Source: Dipteris shenzhenensis
Taxonomy: Eukaryota; Polypodiophyta; Polypodiopsida; Gleicheniales
Assembly (NCBI GenBank): GCA_047967505.1
Contig: CM106541.1
Reading direction: 5' to 3' (one strand)
DNA length: 64,000 nucleotides
Below the pieces are notes generated by a model that was not told the DNA's origin, did no database searches, and saw nothing but the letters and a program-made list of their open reading frames with translations. Position 1 is the stretch's first letter; the number at the start of each line of letters is the position of its first letter. Position numbers and translations under genes: made by a program. This document shows positions 24,200 to 35,790 of the stretch, piece by piece.

Positions 24200-25593
24200 T
24201 CAAGGTGGTCGAGCATAGAAGAATTGAAGGCGATACTCATTGGTGCGTCCGGGTATCACCATGCCATTAACCTCCTCAAGTTGATAGGTTCCATTCGTGA
24301 ACTTCTTTTTCACTCGATATGGTCCCTCCCATCGACCGATAAACTTTTTGTCTAGCTGCTTGTCCAGACGGCTATCAAATCTCATTACCAAATCTCCTTC
24401 TGTAATATCTTTCTTCTTGCATAATTTGGTGTCAAAACGGTGGGCCTTGCGCCTTTTTTGAGAAGATTCCAAGTTTTGTAAGGCCTGTAATCTGCATTCA
24501 TCCAAGCTTCTAGCTGTACTAAGCATTGAGCATAGGTATCCTCCTGTCCTTCTATTCTTGCAACAGCTGTGCGAAGACTATGTATCTCCAATTCAATGGG
24601 TAAAATGGCTTCTATTCCATACAGTAGTTGGAATGGTGTAAACCCAATAGCTAGCTTGTGTGTGATTCTGTAAGCCCATAAAACTTCTGCCAATTGCCTA
24701 TCCCAATGCCTTTTCTTGGTGTCAACAAGGTTTCCCATTAAATTGCACAACAATCCATTTGTTTTCTCAACCAAGCCATTACATCGGGGATAGTATGGCA
24801 TGGACATGCTATGATTTATCTTTAGCTTATGCACCACATCTTCAATTAGTTCATTTCTAAAAGAGGTTCCTCCATTAGTGAGAATTTCCAAAGGACAACC
24901 AAAGCGTGAACAAATTTGATCAAAGAGAAATTTTGCAACTGTGCTTGCCTTGCTATTGACTGTGGCCTTGGCCTCTGCCCATCGAGTCGCATAATCTGTG
25001 GCCACCAATAAATAATGCTTACCTTGAGATGAGCGAGGGAGTGGTCCCACAAAGTCCAACCCCTAGCTCTTAAATGGTCCATATGCTGGAATAGGCTTCA
25101 AGGGCCCAGGATTCAACTGTTGCCTTCCAAACTTTTGGCATACTTTACAACTTCGACACCATTCATATACATCCTTATGGAGGCGTGGCCAAAAGTATCC
25201 TGCATTAAGAATTCTCCTAGCTGTGCTTGCTGAAGCAAAATGAGCAGAGCATTCATGACACATTTCTAGGATTCTCCTAGTCTCCATGGGATGGACCACC
25301 CGACGAAGCACCTTATCTTTTCCCAATTTATAAAGAATGTCATCAACAATAGTATAGGGACAAGCCTTCCTTATCAATCTCTGCTTCTATTGTGGAGTTA
25401 ACCCTCAAGGAAACATGCCTTCTTCCACATATTGCTGAACATCTTGCAGTTGTGGCCATCTAGTGTCTACCAAAGAAACCACCCCCCGGTCTTGTACTAC
25501 AATGGCTTGAGTAGCTAACTCATCTGCCCTTTGATTTTCTTTTCTGTTTATATGAACAAACTTGCAAAAATCAAACTGACTACATAGTGCCAT
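24200..25593 (-). pseudogene. Gypsy RNase H end and integrase (broken)
   Basis: Read on the minus strand. 25593-25405: RNase H tail (FCKFVHINRKENQRADELAT). 25377-25063: integrase H2C2 zinc finger (CHECSAHFASASTARRIL... CRSCKVCQKFG). 25059-24385: catalytic core with the first Asp in VATDYATRWAEA. The second Asp is lost (EILTNGGTSFRN, where TDxGT is expected). The Glu lies in the NGLVEKTNGLL block. 24526-24200: SH3-like tail (RWEGPYRVKKKFTNGTYQL). One stop (25063) and a frameshift near 24,490 separate the pieces. The D-to-N change alone should abolish strand transfer. Confidence 0.9.
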
Positions 25594-25603
25594 AGCCCAC
25601 CCA

Positions 25604-26698
25604 TGCTAATTTCGCCTGAGCAGGATGCTCCCTCAAGACTCCACCTTCATCAGCGATCCACCCCTCATAGATTTTGCCTAGAAGAGGGGAAGAAGTTTGC
25701 GTGGTGGCTCACGAAACAGATGGACCATGTGTGCACAGTGAGCAGCCGAATAGAAAGAACTTTTAAGGCTTTGAAAGAAAGAAAAGGGAAGAGACACTCA
25801 AGAGAGAGAGAACCTGAAGTGACCTTCATTACAAATAGAGTGAGAATCCACTCCAACACTACAAACACAAGGGAGAAGAAGAGGTTTCATACATACAAGA
25901 GGGAGCAGAAGCTCCAAGACTACTCATAGAGAGAGAATAAACTAGAGAGAGATGGACTCAAGAGTCTACATAAGAGAATATCTACAAGAGGGAGAGAAGG
26001 CTCATGGAAGAGGCTTGGGGAGACCTACAGCATCATGAGGCCTAATGGTGGAAGAGATTCATGAATAAGGGAGAGGAGGGCTCCTTTTATAGAGATTTTG
26101 TTACCCTCCTTCACCCATTTACAATTGCTGCCTGTAGATTCCTTTCCCCATCAATCACATAAGCACGTATGTCACCATCCATGTCCTTTTTGGCTACTCT
26201 TGCCATGTGTCCCATCACAAGATGCTCAAGACTCTTAAAATATTGAGAAAGTCAAGAGTCTCCTCACATGGAGCCCATAGGGACCCTCTCTTTTCCACAT
26301 GTCCACATCCTCCTTATTCCAGATAGGAGTTCTAGAAGGATTCCTCTTGACTTCACACTCCTCCACATGCCTTCCACACGCTTGGCATGTGGCCTCTCTT
26401 ATATTATTGGAACACATGGACATGAGCCCACCTCTTTATATGACTCACTCTTCCTATTTTCTAAAAAACTCTATAATATCCCATACACAAATAACTCTCA
26501 CCCCATACCAAGGTATTTATAATTCATACCTATGGTATTTACAATGAGCCATTCCACTCATCCTCTCCATCCCATATAATATCATAGAAAATAGAAATAA
26601 GTGAGAGCCGCTAGGCTATCACTTGATACTCAAACTCTTATCAAACATAGAGAAAAACAATACCAATGCCAAATTAAAAATATCAATTTTTGGCATCA
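25604..26698 (-). repeat. Gypsy 5' LTR (right copy)
   Basis: Direct repeat of 23056-24146. On the coding strand it runs straight into the RNase H coding remnant without a tRNA primer-binding site, which shows the internal deletion begins at or next to the LTR edge. Confidence 0.9.
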
Positions 26699-27599
26699 TA
26701 GGCACCATATTATACTTACAGTTATAAGGGTGTATAAGAAGAGTTTTTCATAGATCTCATGTTTTGTTGTTTTGTAGTTCTACCACCCTATCTCTTTACA
26801 AAACTCGGAGAGTACTTGCCTAACTTTCGGCCTAGCATTTAGAGTCCATTACCTATCTTTTTTAATAAATATTGTTACATAAAAGACGAGATACTAAAGA
26901 ACCCACTTGTGGAATGACCGCATTTTGAGAGGATTGAAAAGAGATATAAATAATACGGATATGAATAATTGTTTTCATTAATCCTATTACCCTTTCAAAA
27001 AAGGATGGAGCCTTGGGTATATTTCATATATATTTTTTAAATACAACGTGACTTCCCTTTGAGTTTCACTGGGTTTAACTCCATATTTTATAGCTTCTAT
27101 AGTATTTTCCTAACTGTAGTTTAGCACTAGAAAAGGATGGCATTTCCTATTTTGCAGGAAAACATGTTGCAACTAAGAGACACACATGATGAGGAGAGGG
27201 ACCATGTCCCCAGATCCACTTGCCTAAATGGGCTATGACATTATGTGCATGCAAGGTGGATTTGCATTAAAAATACATGCCACCGTGAGTTCTCCACTCC
27301 TTAAAAAGACCCTCAATGAGAATTCCCTAAAGCATGTGATAGGAAGATCTATTGTTTGTGGACCATGTCCCCGTTTCCCAATTCATAGGGAAATTTCATT
27401 TGGGGGTATGTTGTTATGCACTTTAATTAAGCTACTTTCTCTCAGATATTGTTGTGCCCCAATACCATGCTTATGTGTTAATATTCCTAGAAGATTCTTC
27501 GTGTCCTTAGTGGTAGCAAAAGCCTACTAACACTATGTCCTTAGTGATGTCCCTATCCTTAGTGGTAGCAACTATGTCCTTAGTACTGGTAGCTCCTTG
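26699..27599. other. Interval without recognised genes
   Basis: AT-rich. No supported coding or repeat structure seen. Confidence 0.4.
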
Positions 27600-28148
27600 C
27601 CCACACAATGACGAGGAGATTTACTCCCTATGATGTGACTAAATGTTGTGAGCCCTTTCTCACTTGGGAAGAAGATTATGTGAGGTATGTGCTCTATACC
27701 ATGTCTACATCCTATCACTTAAGAAGGGTTAGGAAGAAACCCATGCATTGGAATATGAGTCTATTTGGCTTCATGCCACTATGTTGCATTTTCCCAAAAA
27801 GCTCAAGCAAGAACAGCATGCACATGTTTAGTCTCACCTACCAGTTGGAGTTGCCAGCGGGTTGGAAGATGCGTTCGGTAGTTCATGTGAGTAACCAAAG
27901 ATCATGGTCTGATTCCTACGAGCACCCCCTGATCAAAAGGAGCTAGATCTCATGGGCAATGACAGTCTACAAGAGTTGTTGGTAGACTTAATAAGTCTTG
28001 TTGCATCAGTACAAGAAGGGTACCAGACGGAAGGTTTAAGGGGTATCCTATGTATGACAAAGTGTGGTTGGATGAATCACAATTTGGCAAGGATGAAGTC
28101 CTTTACTTCGAGTCTACACATAGGAATTCCGTAGTTCTAGTGGGGGAG
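27600..28148 (+). pseudogene. Ty3/gypsy (chromovirus) integrase tail and chromodomain remnant
   Basis: Near 27835-27900 the translation YQLELPAGWKMRSVVHVSNQ matches the YKLELP..WKIHPVFHVS block that ends chromovirus integrases. About 150 bases on, in another frame, KGYPMYDKVWLDESQF resembles the core of a chromodomain (KWKGYP..D.TWEPE..L). At least two frameshifts separate these. A G-rich tract (TGGGGGAG, 28141) follows immediately, so this is the 3' end of a decayed element whose LTR begins at 28149. Confidence 0.7.
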
Positions 28149-28990
28149 TGTAACCCATCAGCGGGATGCCTGTTGATCACCAGGCTTGAGAGAAGCCAAA
28201 TTACAAGTAAGCAGCATGAAGCATGGCCATGGATGGGTAGCAACACTGGTGGCGACAGTGGTGGCAGTGGCAAGCAACTTCTCCGGTGGTTCATGTGGTG
28301 GAAGTTGCCAAGATGGCAGTTCTATACAGCAATCTGCAGCTCTCTGGGTGGCTGCCCTAATTGAGGGCTATGGACCAAGGCTTGGTTCCAAAGGGGTTAG
28401 GCAACGACCCCATCCCAAAATGTTGGGCAGAAGGGCACACATAGATGCCAAAAGGGCCAAAGATCAGTCGGCTAGAATTTACTGGCCGACTCAGCTGTTT
28501 CCAGCCGACCTCCCTCCTCCAGCAACATTGCAGCCAGCTGGCTAGGAAAAAAGGGGTATAAAACACCTACATGCCCCCAACAGCAGGACACTCTCAGAGC
28601 ATTGCAGTCTACAGCAGACAGCTGTGGCCAAAGAGAGCAGTTTGCAGGAAGGAGAGAGAGCAATCTGTAGGAAGGTGTGCAGGCAGGAGCCATGGACTGC
28701 AAGAACGTAGGGTAGCAGTGAGGACTTTGAGGACTTGCAGCCTGGAGGGCTGTCCTAGACAGTGGCCAGCCTTTGTGCAAGTTCGAGTTCCAATAGAACC
28801 ACAGCAACACTTCAGCAAATAGGTGTCCAGCATGCAGGCATTGAGGAATGGGAATCCAATCAGAGGTTTCTCCAGAGAGATTTCCTCTAGTCAGAGAGGA
28901 GGCTTTCCCATTTAGGCATTCATGAGGCTGTATGAGCACATCTTGAAAGGATATCCAGGCAGAGTCGCTAGAGGACATTTATGACACTAC
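28149..28990 (+). repeat. Probable gypsy 3' LTR
   Basis: Begins TGTAACCC right after the polypurine tract. A TATA motif (GGTATAAAACACC, about 28555) sits where U3 should end. No second copy lies in the window, so the right boundary is a guess. Confidence 0.5.
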
Positions 28991-29009
28991 ATCCTAATAG
29001 GTCAGCTCA

Positions 29010-29200
29010 TAAAATTCTCTGTGTGCCTGAACAGTTGCAGGGCTGTCTTGCCATGCCCATTCTGAGCACAACCAGCAATCATCGCACTTAGGAGACCACA
29101 ACCCATTGTGGCATCTCTGCAAACACTGCCCTTGCATCATCTAGGTTCACGGAATTGGCATACATATTGACAAGGGCATTCCCCACACAGTATCCTCTGA
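29010..29200 (-). pseudogene. Pentatricopeptide repeat (PPR) fragment
   Basis: On the minus strand VGNALVNMYANSVNLDDARA, then VFAEMPQWVVVS, matches the plant PLS-type PPR consensus. It continues after a frameshift and stop (TAA where W is expected) as AMIAGCAQNGHGKTALQLFR, which is the next repeat. PPR proteins bind organellar RNA, but only about 1.5 repeats remain with no start or targeting sequence, so this is a relic. Confidence 0.75.
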
Positions 29201-30452
29201 CTATGGATCCAAAAAAGAGCAAAAAGCATAGAGCAATAAAGACACTCTTGTGCCACACAACCACCATGACCAAGGACATAGTATGTGTTACATGACAACC
29301 TCAACAAGAACATCAAAAGTGATGATCACAAGTATTACTATCAATACTACATAGTTTATGGAAATGCTATTCTGTACTGATTGATTGCAGACACATGTCG
29401 GCAACAACATTGTCATTCTCTATGGAAAGACAATGGCGACCTAACTCTTCGCAAAGCCTTGCCATCCCAAAGCAACCTGCAAAGACATCGATGATGCAAT
29501 CACCAGGGTCTGTGAATGTTCTGAGTATCCACCTACAAGAAGCACTAAAAGGGATCAAAGGATGACAATCCATATTTGTTTTCCTTGAAAGAACTTCAAT
29601 TATACCCCATAAATTCAATATGTGCTTGTATAGGGTCTTACTCGTGCAAATAATCTGATCTTTCTGCCCCTCCTCGTAAGTAAGTTGATGCAACTTGTGT
29701 CCGTTTTGCGACATGTTTATGGTCACACTCGTGTAGCACTGATGTCTTTGCTGGAAAAAGCTTATTAGAGACATTTGCACTTGCCTGTCGATCCATGTGT
29801 GGGAGGTTAGATTTTCCACGCTAGAAGATACACATTTGTAGATTGCGAACCTAATGGATGATGACACCTCAAGTTAGATACATCCAAATCATGCTTATTA
29901 GACCAATATAAACAAACATTTAGGTGATTTAATGTACCTCCTCTCCATCATCACGTAAATAACCAAAGTCAAGAAGCACTGTATATGATCGATGGAGCTT
30001 GAACTCAGCCTTCTTCGCATGTGCAAATATATAGCCCCAATGTTCTGGGAGAGAGCAAGTCACATACCACCCCTGGTCTGCTACGAAGTCATTGGCAAAC
30101 TCTGCCACCCTTGCAGAGAGCTTGAGGGAGAATCTATTCCACTCTGGGCATGTAGTACTACTTATGAGTTGCACTGCCAAACTTGTGGGAAAATCTGCCC
30201 ATACCAAGCGAACCACCTCAACACAAGAATTACCATTGTCTGACAGACCTGGTGCTTTTACTTTTCTTAAAAATTCATCAACCCTACAATGAACAATTCA
30301 ATCTCCCTAGATCAATGACTTATATTCCAAAATAGATTCTTAAATGTACGCATTTCTTAAAAAAAGAAACACTTACAGCTTTGGTGCATTCGACAACTGA
30401 ATGATATCCTCTATAATTACATCCATATATGCAAACAACTTTACATCTGCAT

Positions 30453-30566
30453 CAAATCCTAGCTTGAAAGCTTCAGTTTGGCTGCAAAATCAAATCCTAG
30501 CTTGAAAGCTTCAGTTTGGCTGCAAAATCAAATCCTAGCTTGAAAGCTTCAGTTTGGCTGCAAAAT
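30453..30566. repeat. 38-bp perfect tandem triplication over a splice acceptor
   Basis: Three identical 38-base copies (30453, 30491, 30529). Each carries the minus-strand 3' splice site GATTTTGCAG followed by the first bases of exon H of the methyltransferase gene. Only the innermost copy keeps the exon in a stop-free frame. Confidence 0.95.
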
Positions 30567-31868
30567 CAAAAAATCATAACCAAGAAAGAGAGGAGTGATA
30601 CTCACTAGATAAACTCGATTGTTGATTAATGGAATTGGTTCTTGAAGCATGAAAATCGAGTCGTTACTTTGTTCTCAGCTCTTGAGTCTTAGAGGACTTT
30701 ACATTCTTCGATAGAACCTGCTTGTAAGAATTACAAAGGACAAGACTCTAGGTTATACTATATTGTTTCTTTAGTGTTAGTTGTTAACTATTACATAAGT
30801 ATGAGGAGTAGAGGTCTCATAGGTCTTTTCTTGATAGCTGACTCTCCGTCCATTGATCTAGGTCATAATGTGATATCCACATAAGGGTTCTCTGCATCCA
30901 ATTCATCCTCATCCATATTGTCTTCCATGTTCTTCTCGAAGACTGAGCAGCAAATGTTGCAAACTTAAGTATATGGTAGATACCCGCATATATAGACATT
31001 GGTCTAGATGCCTATGGAATAGGGAACTTTGGACTATTACCTTCACGTCTATTTTTCTCAGTGGGATGTACTTTTCCCAGTGGGTAATCCAACCACCAAA
31101 GACACACATTAATCTCCCAAATTGTTATGCCCTTATCTTTCCAAGATAAGGGATACATGCTTCCCTCTTTCTCCATGTTTGTCCATGCCATGACCTCATA
31201 TGGCATCCTTGAAGATGAATTGGTATCATGCCAAGACCGTATCCACCTATTATGTATGAAAGAATGTAGACATATGAGTAAAACAGTTTATTAATCCTAA
31301 GAGAAAGGAGAGGGTTGCTATTGTACCACCTATACACCAAGCGTAAGGATGACTCCTGCATTTCTGGCTACTTATTTGCTTCAAGAGTAGACTTCATATC
31401 CTTCCAAAGCATAGGGAAGGCTTCTTGGAGGGGTGAAGTCATCTTTGCTCTTGAGCAAATGTCTCAAACCCATCGGGCAGTTCCAAATCATGGCTTTGCA
31501 AATTGTTGATGATGGAAATCCCTCGCTCAAACAAGTATTGCCAATATGTTTCCTTTTTCACATGTAGTCGAAACTTTTGGGCATCCCCATAGTTAGCAGA
31601 TGCAACTGTATCATTTCCACGTGCCATCATCAATTGTTGTAGAAGCTCTTTTTTCCTATTAATATCATGGCAAAGAAAAAAATATTAGCATCACTATGGA
31701 GTGATTGTGCAAAAACATTAATTGACATTACCTATTAGGGTTGAGATGTGATGAGGCTAATATATGCACTTTATCCTTAGTCGTGGCACCCTTTTGATTC
31801 CAATCATAACTAAATAGAAGCTCGAAGAATCCATCACCATTTGCGGGATTGGCAATAGGTACCATCTT

Positions 31869-32191
31869 GTATGCTCGATCACGAAAGATGACTTCCACAT
31901 TCTTAATAGCCTTACTAAACTTATTAGTATACTCCTCCAGACTCATCTTCGATTGATCAAGATTTTGAGTAGCTTTCTTGATCGCATGTGAAAAATCATA
32001 CTTCCATGAAAACAAGAAATCAAAACATTGTATGCTCGATCACAAAAGATGACTTCCACATTCTTAATAGCCTTACTAAATTTATTAGTATACTCCTCCA
32101 GACTCCATCTTCGATTGATTAAGATTTTAAGTAGCTTTCTTGATTGCACGTGAAAAATCAACCTTCCATGAAAACAAGAAATCAAAACATT
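31869..32191. repeat. 160-bp tandem duplication within the methyltransferase gene
   Basis: TGTATGCTCGATCAC... through ...CAAGAAATCAAAACATT occurs at 31869-32028 and again at 32029-32191 with few differences. It covers the coding block for SLEEYTNKFSKAIKNVEVIF. Because 160 is not a multiple of three, it shifts the frame. Confidence 0.93.
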
Positions 32192-33456
32192 ATCATTTTT
32201 GGGACACTTTTCATAGAGCAAAGGGATATTTATAGTTCGCACAGATACCTTCCAAACAAGCTTCCAAACAAGCTGTGCCAAGACAATAGCTGGTGCTGTG
32301 TACCATGGGTTACTATTCTTCCTTTCTATTGCCATCTCCACTTCCACCCATCTCTTATCCTTCACTCAATAACTCAAGAAGTGAGGATTTATCTGCCATG
32401 CCAAATTTTTGAAAGAGGAAGACCTCGTGCCCATATGAATGCTCTACATGCGCTCGAACAAGTTTGCAATACCAACATATATTCACGTGGGGATTACTTT
32501 CTAAAGAGAAGAAGTTAAAGACATAAATACCAATAGACTTAGTTTCTAAAGAGAAGAAGTTAAACTAGCTATACATAGAAGTATTATAAAAAGTTATCTT
32601 ACTCATTGGTTGATTTTAATGCAAGAAGTAGCTCTCCCTCTTGAGATTTCTGCACCTCTATGAATTGGCATCTCACTTGGATATGGCGAGTTGGCATTAT
32701 TGAATAAGCTACAACATATCAATTCCACAAGTAAGCATGACATAATCATGTGCAATGTAAACTATAATAGAACATTTCCTTATGCATGATAGATTTATCA
32801 AGAGAGTACCGTCTTTTGATCCGAGAAAACCATGCCTTCAACCTATGATTTCCATCCCAAATGAGAAACTTCTTCCCCTTCAAGTCTTGCCACTCATTTC
32901 TTAGCTGGTTATCGAAGTCCTCACTTATTTGATTCCAAATAGGCCCCCATTCTTGATGATCAAGTCTAGTAACATAGAAAAATTGATCACTTCCTGGCCG
33001 TTGCAAGGATACTAGAAAAGGTGCACTATTTATAGCATAGCCTCTAGAATCAAAACTCTCTCTCAAAACAGTAATCTCAGACATTGATGTTCGAATAGCC
33101 TCATTAAGAATCAATCTACAAAGAGGAATCAGAGGGGGTTCAATTCTTCTTTGCATCCGAAATTGATCAAGGACATCTTGCAAAAGTCCAATTTGAATCT
33201 CCTTCCCAAGTACTCTTACATGTGTTGGAGCTTTTTCTTTTGTCTTTTCTGCACTCTCTTGCTCTCCTTGGCCTTGAGGCTCTTCTTGCACCTCCTGTTG
33301 TTCAAGACTAATCACGGGATGAGATGATGACTCTTCTCGAGTGATAGTAGCCTCAGTTTCTGCAAGTATCTCCATGTGTGGGTTATTTGCATCATTTTGT
33401 GGAGTACAAGGTGTACACTCCTCACTCACAGATCTTCTTGATGGTCCAGATCTCAA

Positions 33457-34417
33457 TGCATAAGTTTTAGTTCCATCACAACCAGCAAGGATGAGTTATA
33501 TATTCCTCACGTCCATCATATATATGCCAAGGTTATCAGCTCTTAGGCTGATAATGCCCCCTCCTGTGCGGCCTGAGTTCGAGACAAGCTACTGCTGCTA
33601 ACGCTCCTACTGCCACGAGCTGGTACTAGGGGCCGCCCCTTACTACTATGTGCTGTGCTGTGCTATTGAGAGAGAGTTTCAAACAGTCGTTAAGGCAGGC
33701 ACCTGATGTGTGTAGCACCTTAGTTTGGTAAAATATCTAGAAACTTCTGAATGTGCTACTCTGTGTTGATTGCAAGCAAGGTATTTCTGAATGTGCTACC
33801 CTGTGTTGATTCAAGCAATCTTGCAAAGGCATATTATGAAATCTTTTCCAAAATGTAAGATATTTGCATGGAGCTTGATTGTGTCATGGAGAAAGAGGTA
33901 TTGTTCTCCATCGACAAGAAGGGGAGCAAGAAACCATATCATTGTTGTGGGGTCAATAGAGGTGGTGCCTGAGGTGGATGGAATTTGAGAAGTAGAATGG
34001 GGTTTAGGAGGTCACTGGAGCACTTCCAGGGCCAATGCAACTTCCCGCTCCTCAGCTTCTTCATCTATGGGCTCTTCATTGTAGATGTTGGGCTCATCTA
34101 TAGAAATAAGAGGATCGGAAAGGGTAGGGGTAGGGTCAGGGCTTGAGGTCGAGGCCTCCTCTTCCATTTGTCCCTCCTCCTTCCCTGAGCTCCATCCTAA
34201 CATCTATTCCCTCCATCATCTCTTTGCTCACACCTCTCACCATTTTCAACTAACCCAATAGTCACAAACTTACGAGCCCCTCACACCTAGCTTTTTCCCC
34301 TCCCTTGCTAATCCTACCCTTGAGGATTACCAAGTTGCTCAAACCATTTGCCCAGTTCTTCCCCCCCTCCCCTCTGCTCCCCCTTCTACAACTAACACTC
34401 TGCCATATTTCTCCCCC
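33457..34417. other. Interval without confident genes
   Basis: Would include the 5' flank of the ParB-methyltransferase gene. A short acidic minus-strand frame (34203-34012, EEEASTSSPDPTPTLSDP...) is possible coding but unsupported. Confidence 0.35.
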
Positions 34418-35258
34418 ATGTCCCCAGATTCTCTCCCTGCCCCATCATCACCTCTGACACTACTTGTGCTTCCATTAGCAAAAAATGACACAGTATTTGA
34501 TTTTGAATATCAGGATCCGGATAATCCAATTCGTACACCCATGCCAAGTTCCAATGATGGGTATGATTTTGATGAGATGCCATTTCCCAGTAACCCCATC
34601 AAGGAATTTTGGAGCAAATATCCTGATATGAAAACTCGAGGTGGATGGGGACCCTGGACAACTTTCCTACCAACCTTTGTCAGTGTCAAATTAGTGAAGG
34701 TTGGATTAGCAAGTTGGATCCACAACCTGATTGGCACCGCCCCAATCTCTTCGCCCCAAGCTCTTTGATGTAATCTTCTTAAAGGAGTACCTACGAGCAC
34801 CTCCATGTCTTAGAACCCATCCCAAGTTCTATGAAGTTCCACGGTGTAAAAAATGGGAAGCCAACATACACACTTTGGCGGAAGATCGAACCATTAATTG
34901 GCCAATGATCGAACCATACTCTGGTGTAAAATGGAATATCCAAGGCACAATGGTCCAAGCACTTCAGCAGCATGAGCAAATAATGCACGGCAACATTGAT
35001 CGCTTCCTTCGCCTAAGTGCTATATTCTGTAAAACATTGGAATTCATTTTGGAGGTCCCATGTTACCTCGATTCCCATTTGCCTCCACTCAGTTTCAATC
35101 CCAATGAACGAGTCGATGCTCAGATTACAAGCCGACTCTATCAAAGAGTGATCTTTTTAGAAGCATGCCACACATCTCTATTCGAGCAAATGGTGGATAC
35201 AGGCTACCTAAATACTGCACAAAAATTGTATGGTGCCAAGGCTTTACAACAAGATTGA
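34418..35258 (+). pseudogene. Unrecognised protein-coding relic in three frames
   Basis: Two long frames overlap: 34418-34768 (FDFEYQDPDNPIRTPMPSS, then KEFWSKYPDMKTRGGWGPW) and 34731-35258 (FLKEYLRAPPCLRTHPKFYE, then WPMIEPYSGVKWNIQGTM). Between them the third frame reads QISEGWISKLDPQPDWHRPN and makes better protein sense than either. The parts look like one roughly 270-residue protein with two frameshifts near 34675 and 34765. I know no family for it. It lies head-to-head with the ParB-methyltransferase gene about 1 kb away, which may or may not be meaningful. Confidence 0.45.
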
Positions 35259-35448
35259 CTGGCATGACACAAGTTCCACAACCATTGGACTAAAAGCATG
35301 GCAACCCAGGTACGTGCTCGCAATCAACCAGAACCTGACGACAATGGATCCGGGAGTAGGTAGAATAGAATGTGTGTGTAGAGTAGCGGCAAAGCTCCGC
35401 TTGTACTTGCATAAGGCTAGAAATAATCCCTCTTAGAAATCCAACTTG

Positions 35449-35790
35449 CATGTTCTACATGCAAGTTCTACATACAACTCCTACATGCAACTCCTACATG
35501 CAAGTTGTACATACGAGTTGTACATGCAAGTTCTACATACGACTTCTACATACAACTCCTACATGCAACTCCTACATGCAAGTTGTACATGCAAGTTGTA
35601 CATGCAAGTTCTACATGCGAGTTGTACATGCAAGTTCTACATACGACTTCTACATGCAAGTTCTACATACGACTTGTACATGCGAGTTCTACATGCAAGT
35701 TCTACATACGACTTGTACATGTGAGTTCTACATGCAAGTTCTACATACAACTTGTACATGTGAGTTCTACATGCAAGTTCTACATGTAGA
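35449..35790. repeat. 13-bp minisatellite
   Basis: About 26 units of T(T/C)(C/G)TACAT(G/A)C(A/G)A(G/C) with a 13-base period. All three forward frames stay open because 13 is not a multiple of three and the unit contains no stop in any phase, giving three false peptides rich in Tyr, Met, His and Cys. It forms the left part of a probable LTR. Confidence 0.95.

Larger units (their letters stand above)
23056..26698 (-). mobile_element. Ty3/gypsy retrotransposon with large internal deletion
   Basis: Two LTRs of 1091 and 1095 bases in direct orientation flank only 1457 bases of internal sequence. On the minus strand the internal part starts inside RNase H and continues through integrase to a polypurine tract. 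The primer-binding site, gag, protease and reverse transcriptase are gone. The LTRs begin TGATG(C)C and end ATTAGCA on the coding strand. They are visibly similar throughout, with scattered substitutions and one ~9-base indel near 23246/25794. The element cannot transpose on its own. Confidence 0.9.
29367..33456 (-). pseudogene. ParB-like / N6-N4 DNA methyltransferase fusion gene, partly degraded
   Basis: Multi-exon minus-strand gene. Exon A (33456 to about 32760) has a Glu/Gln-rich N-terminus, then a ParB/sulfiredoxin-like domain with the motif WDGNHRLKAW. Exon B is 32708-32603. Exon C/D is 32496-31732 and contains CWYC and a 160-bp tandem duplication. Exon E is 31655-31330, exon F starts at 31246 (WIRSWHD...), and exons H, I and J are 30481-30377, 30283-29938 and 29867-29367, all joined in phase. 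The C-terminal half is a permuted beta-class methyltransferase: a motif IV-like VWADFPTS comes first, and HP..PFS then DPGDCIIDVFAGCFG ... ELGRHCLSIEND (motifs X, I, II) come last. Motif IV is atypical (DFPT versus DPPY) and motif I has F for the last G. Frameshifts near 32362 and 31440 and a stop near 31383 indicate a pseudogene in the middle, while exons H-J are open. The ParB-plus-methylase pairing is known from phages and bacteria; its role in a plant is unknown. Confidence 0.65.

Noticed and set aside
35449-35790. Three overlapping ORFs of 92-135 codons with repeated Met/His/Tyr/Cys peptides
   Set aside because: They are a by-product of a 13-bp repeat that lacks stops in every phase.
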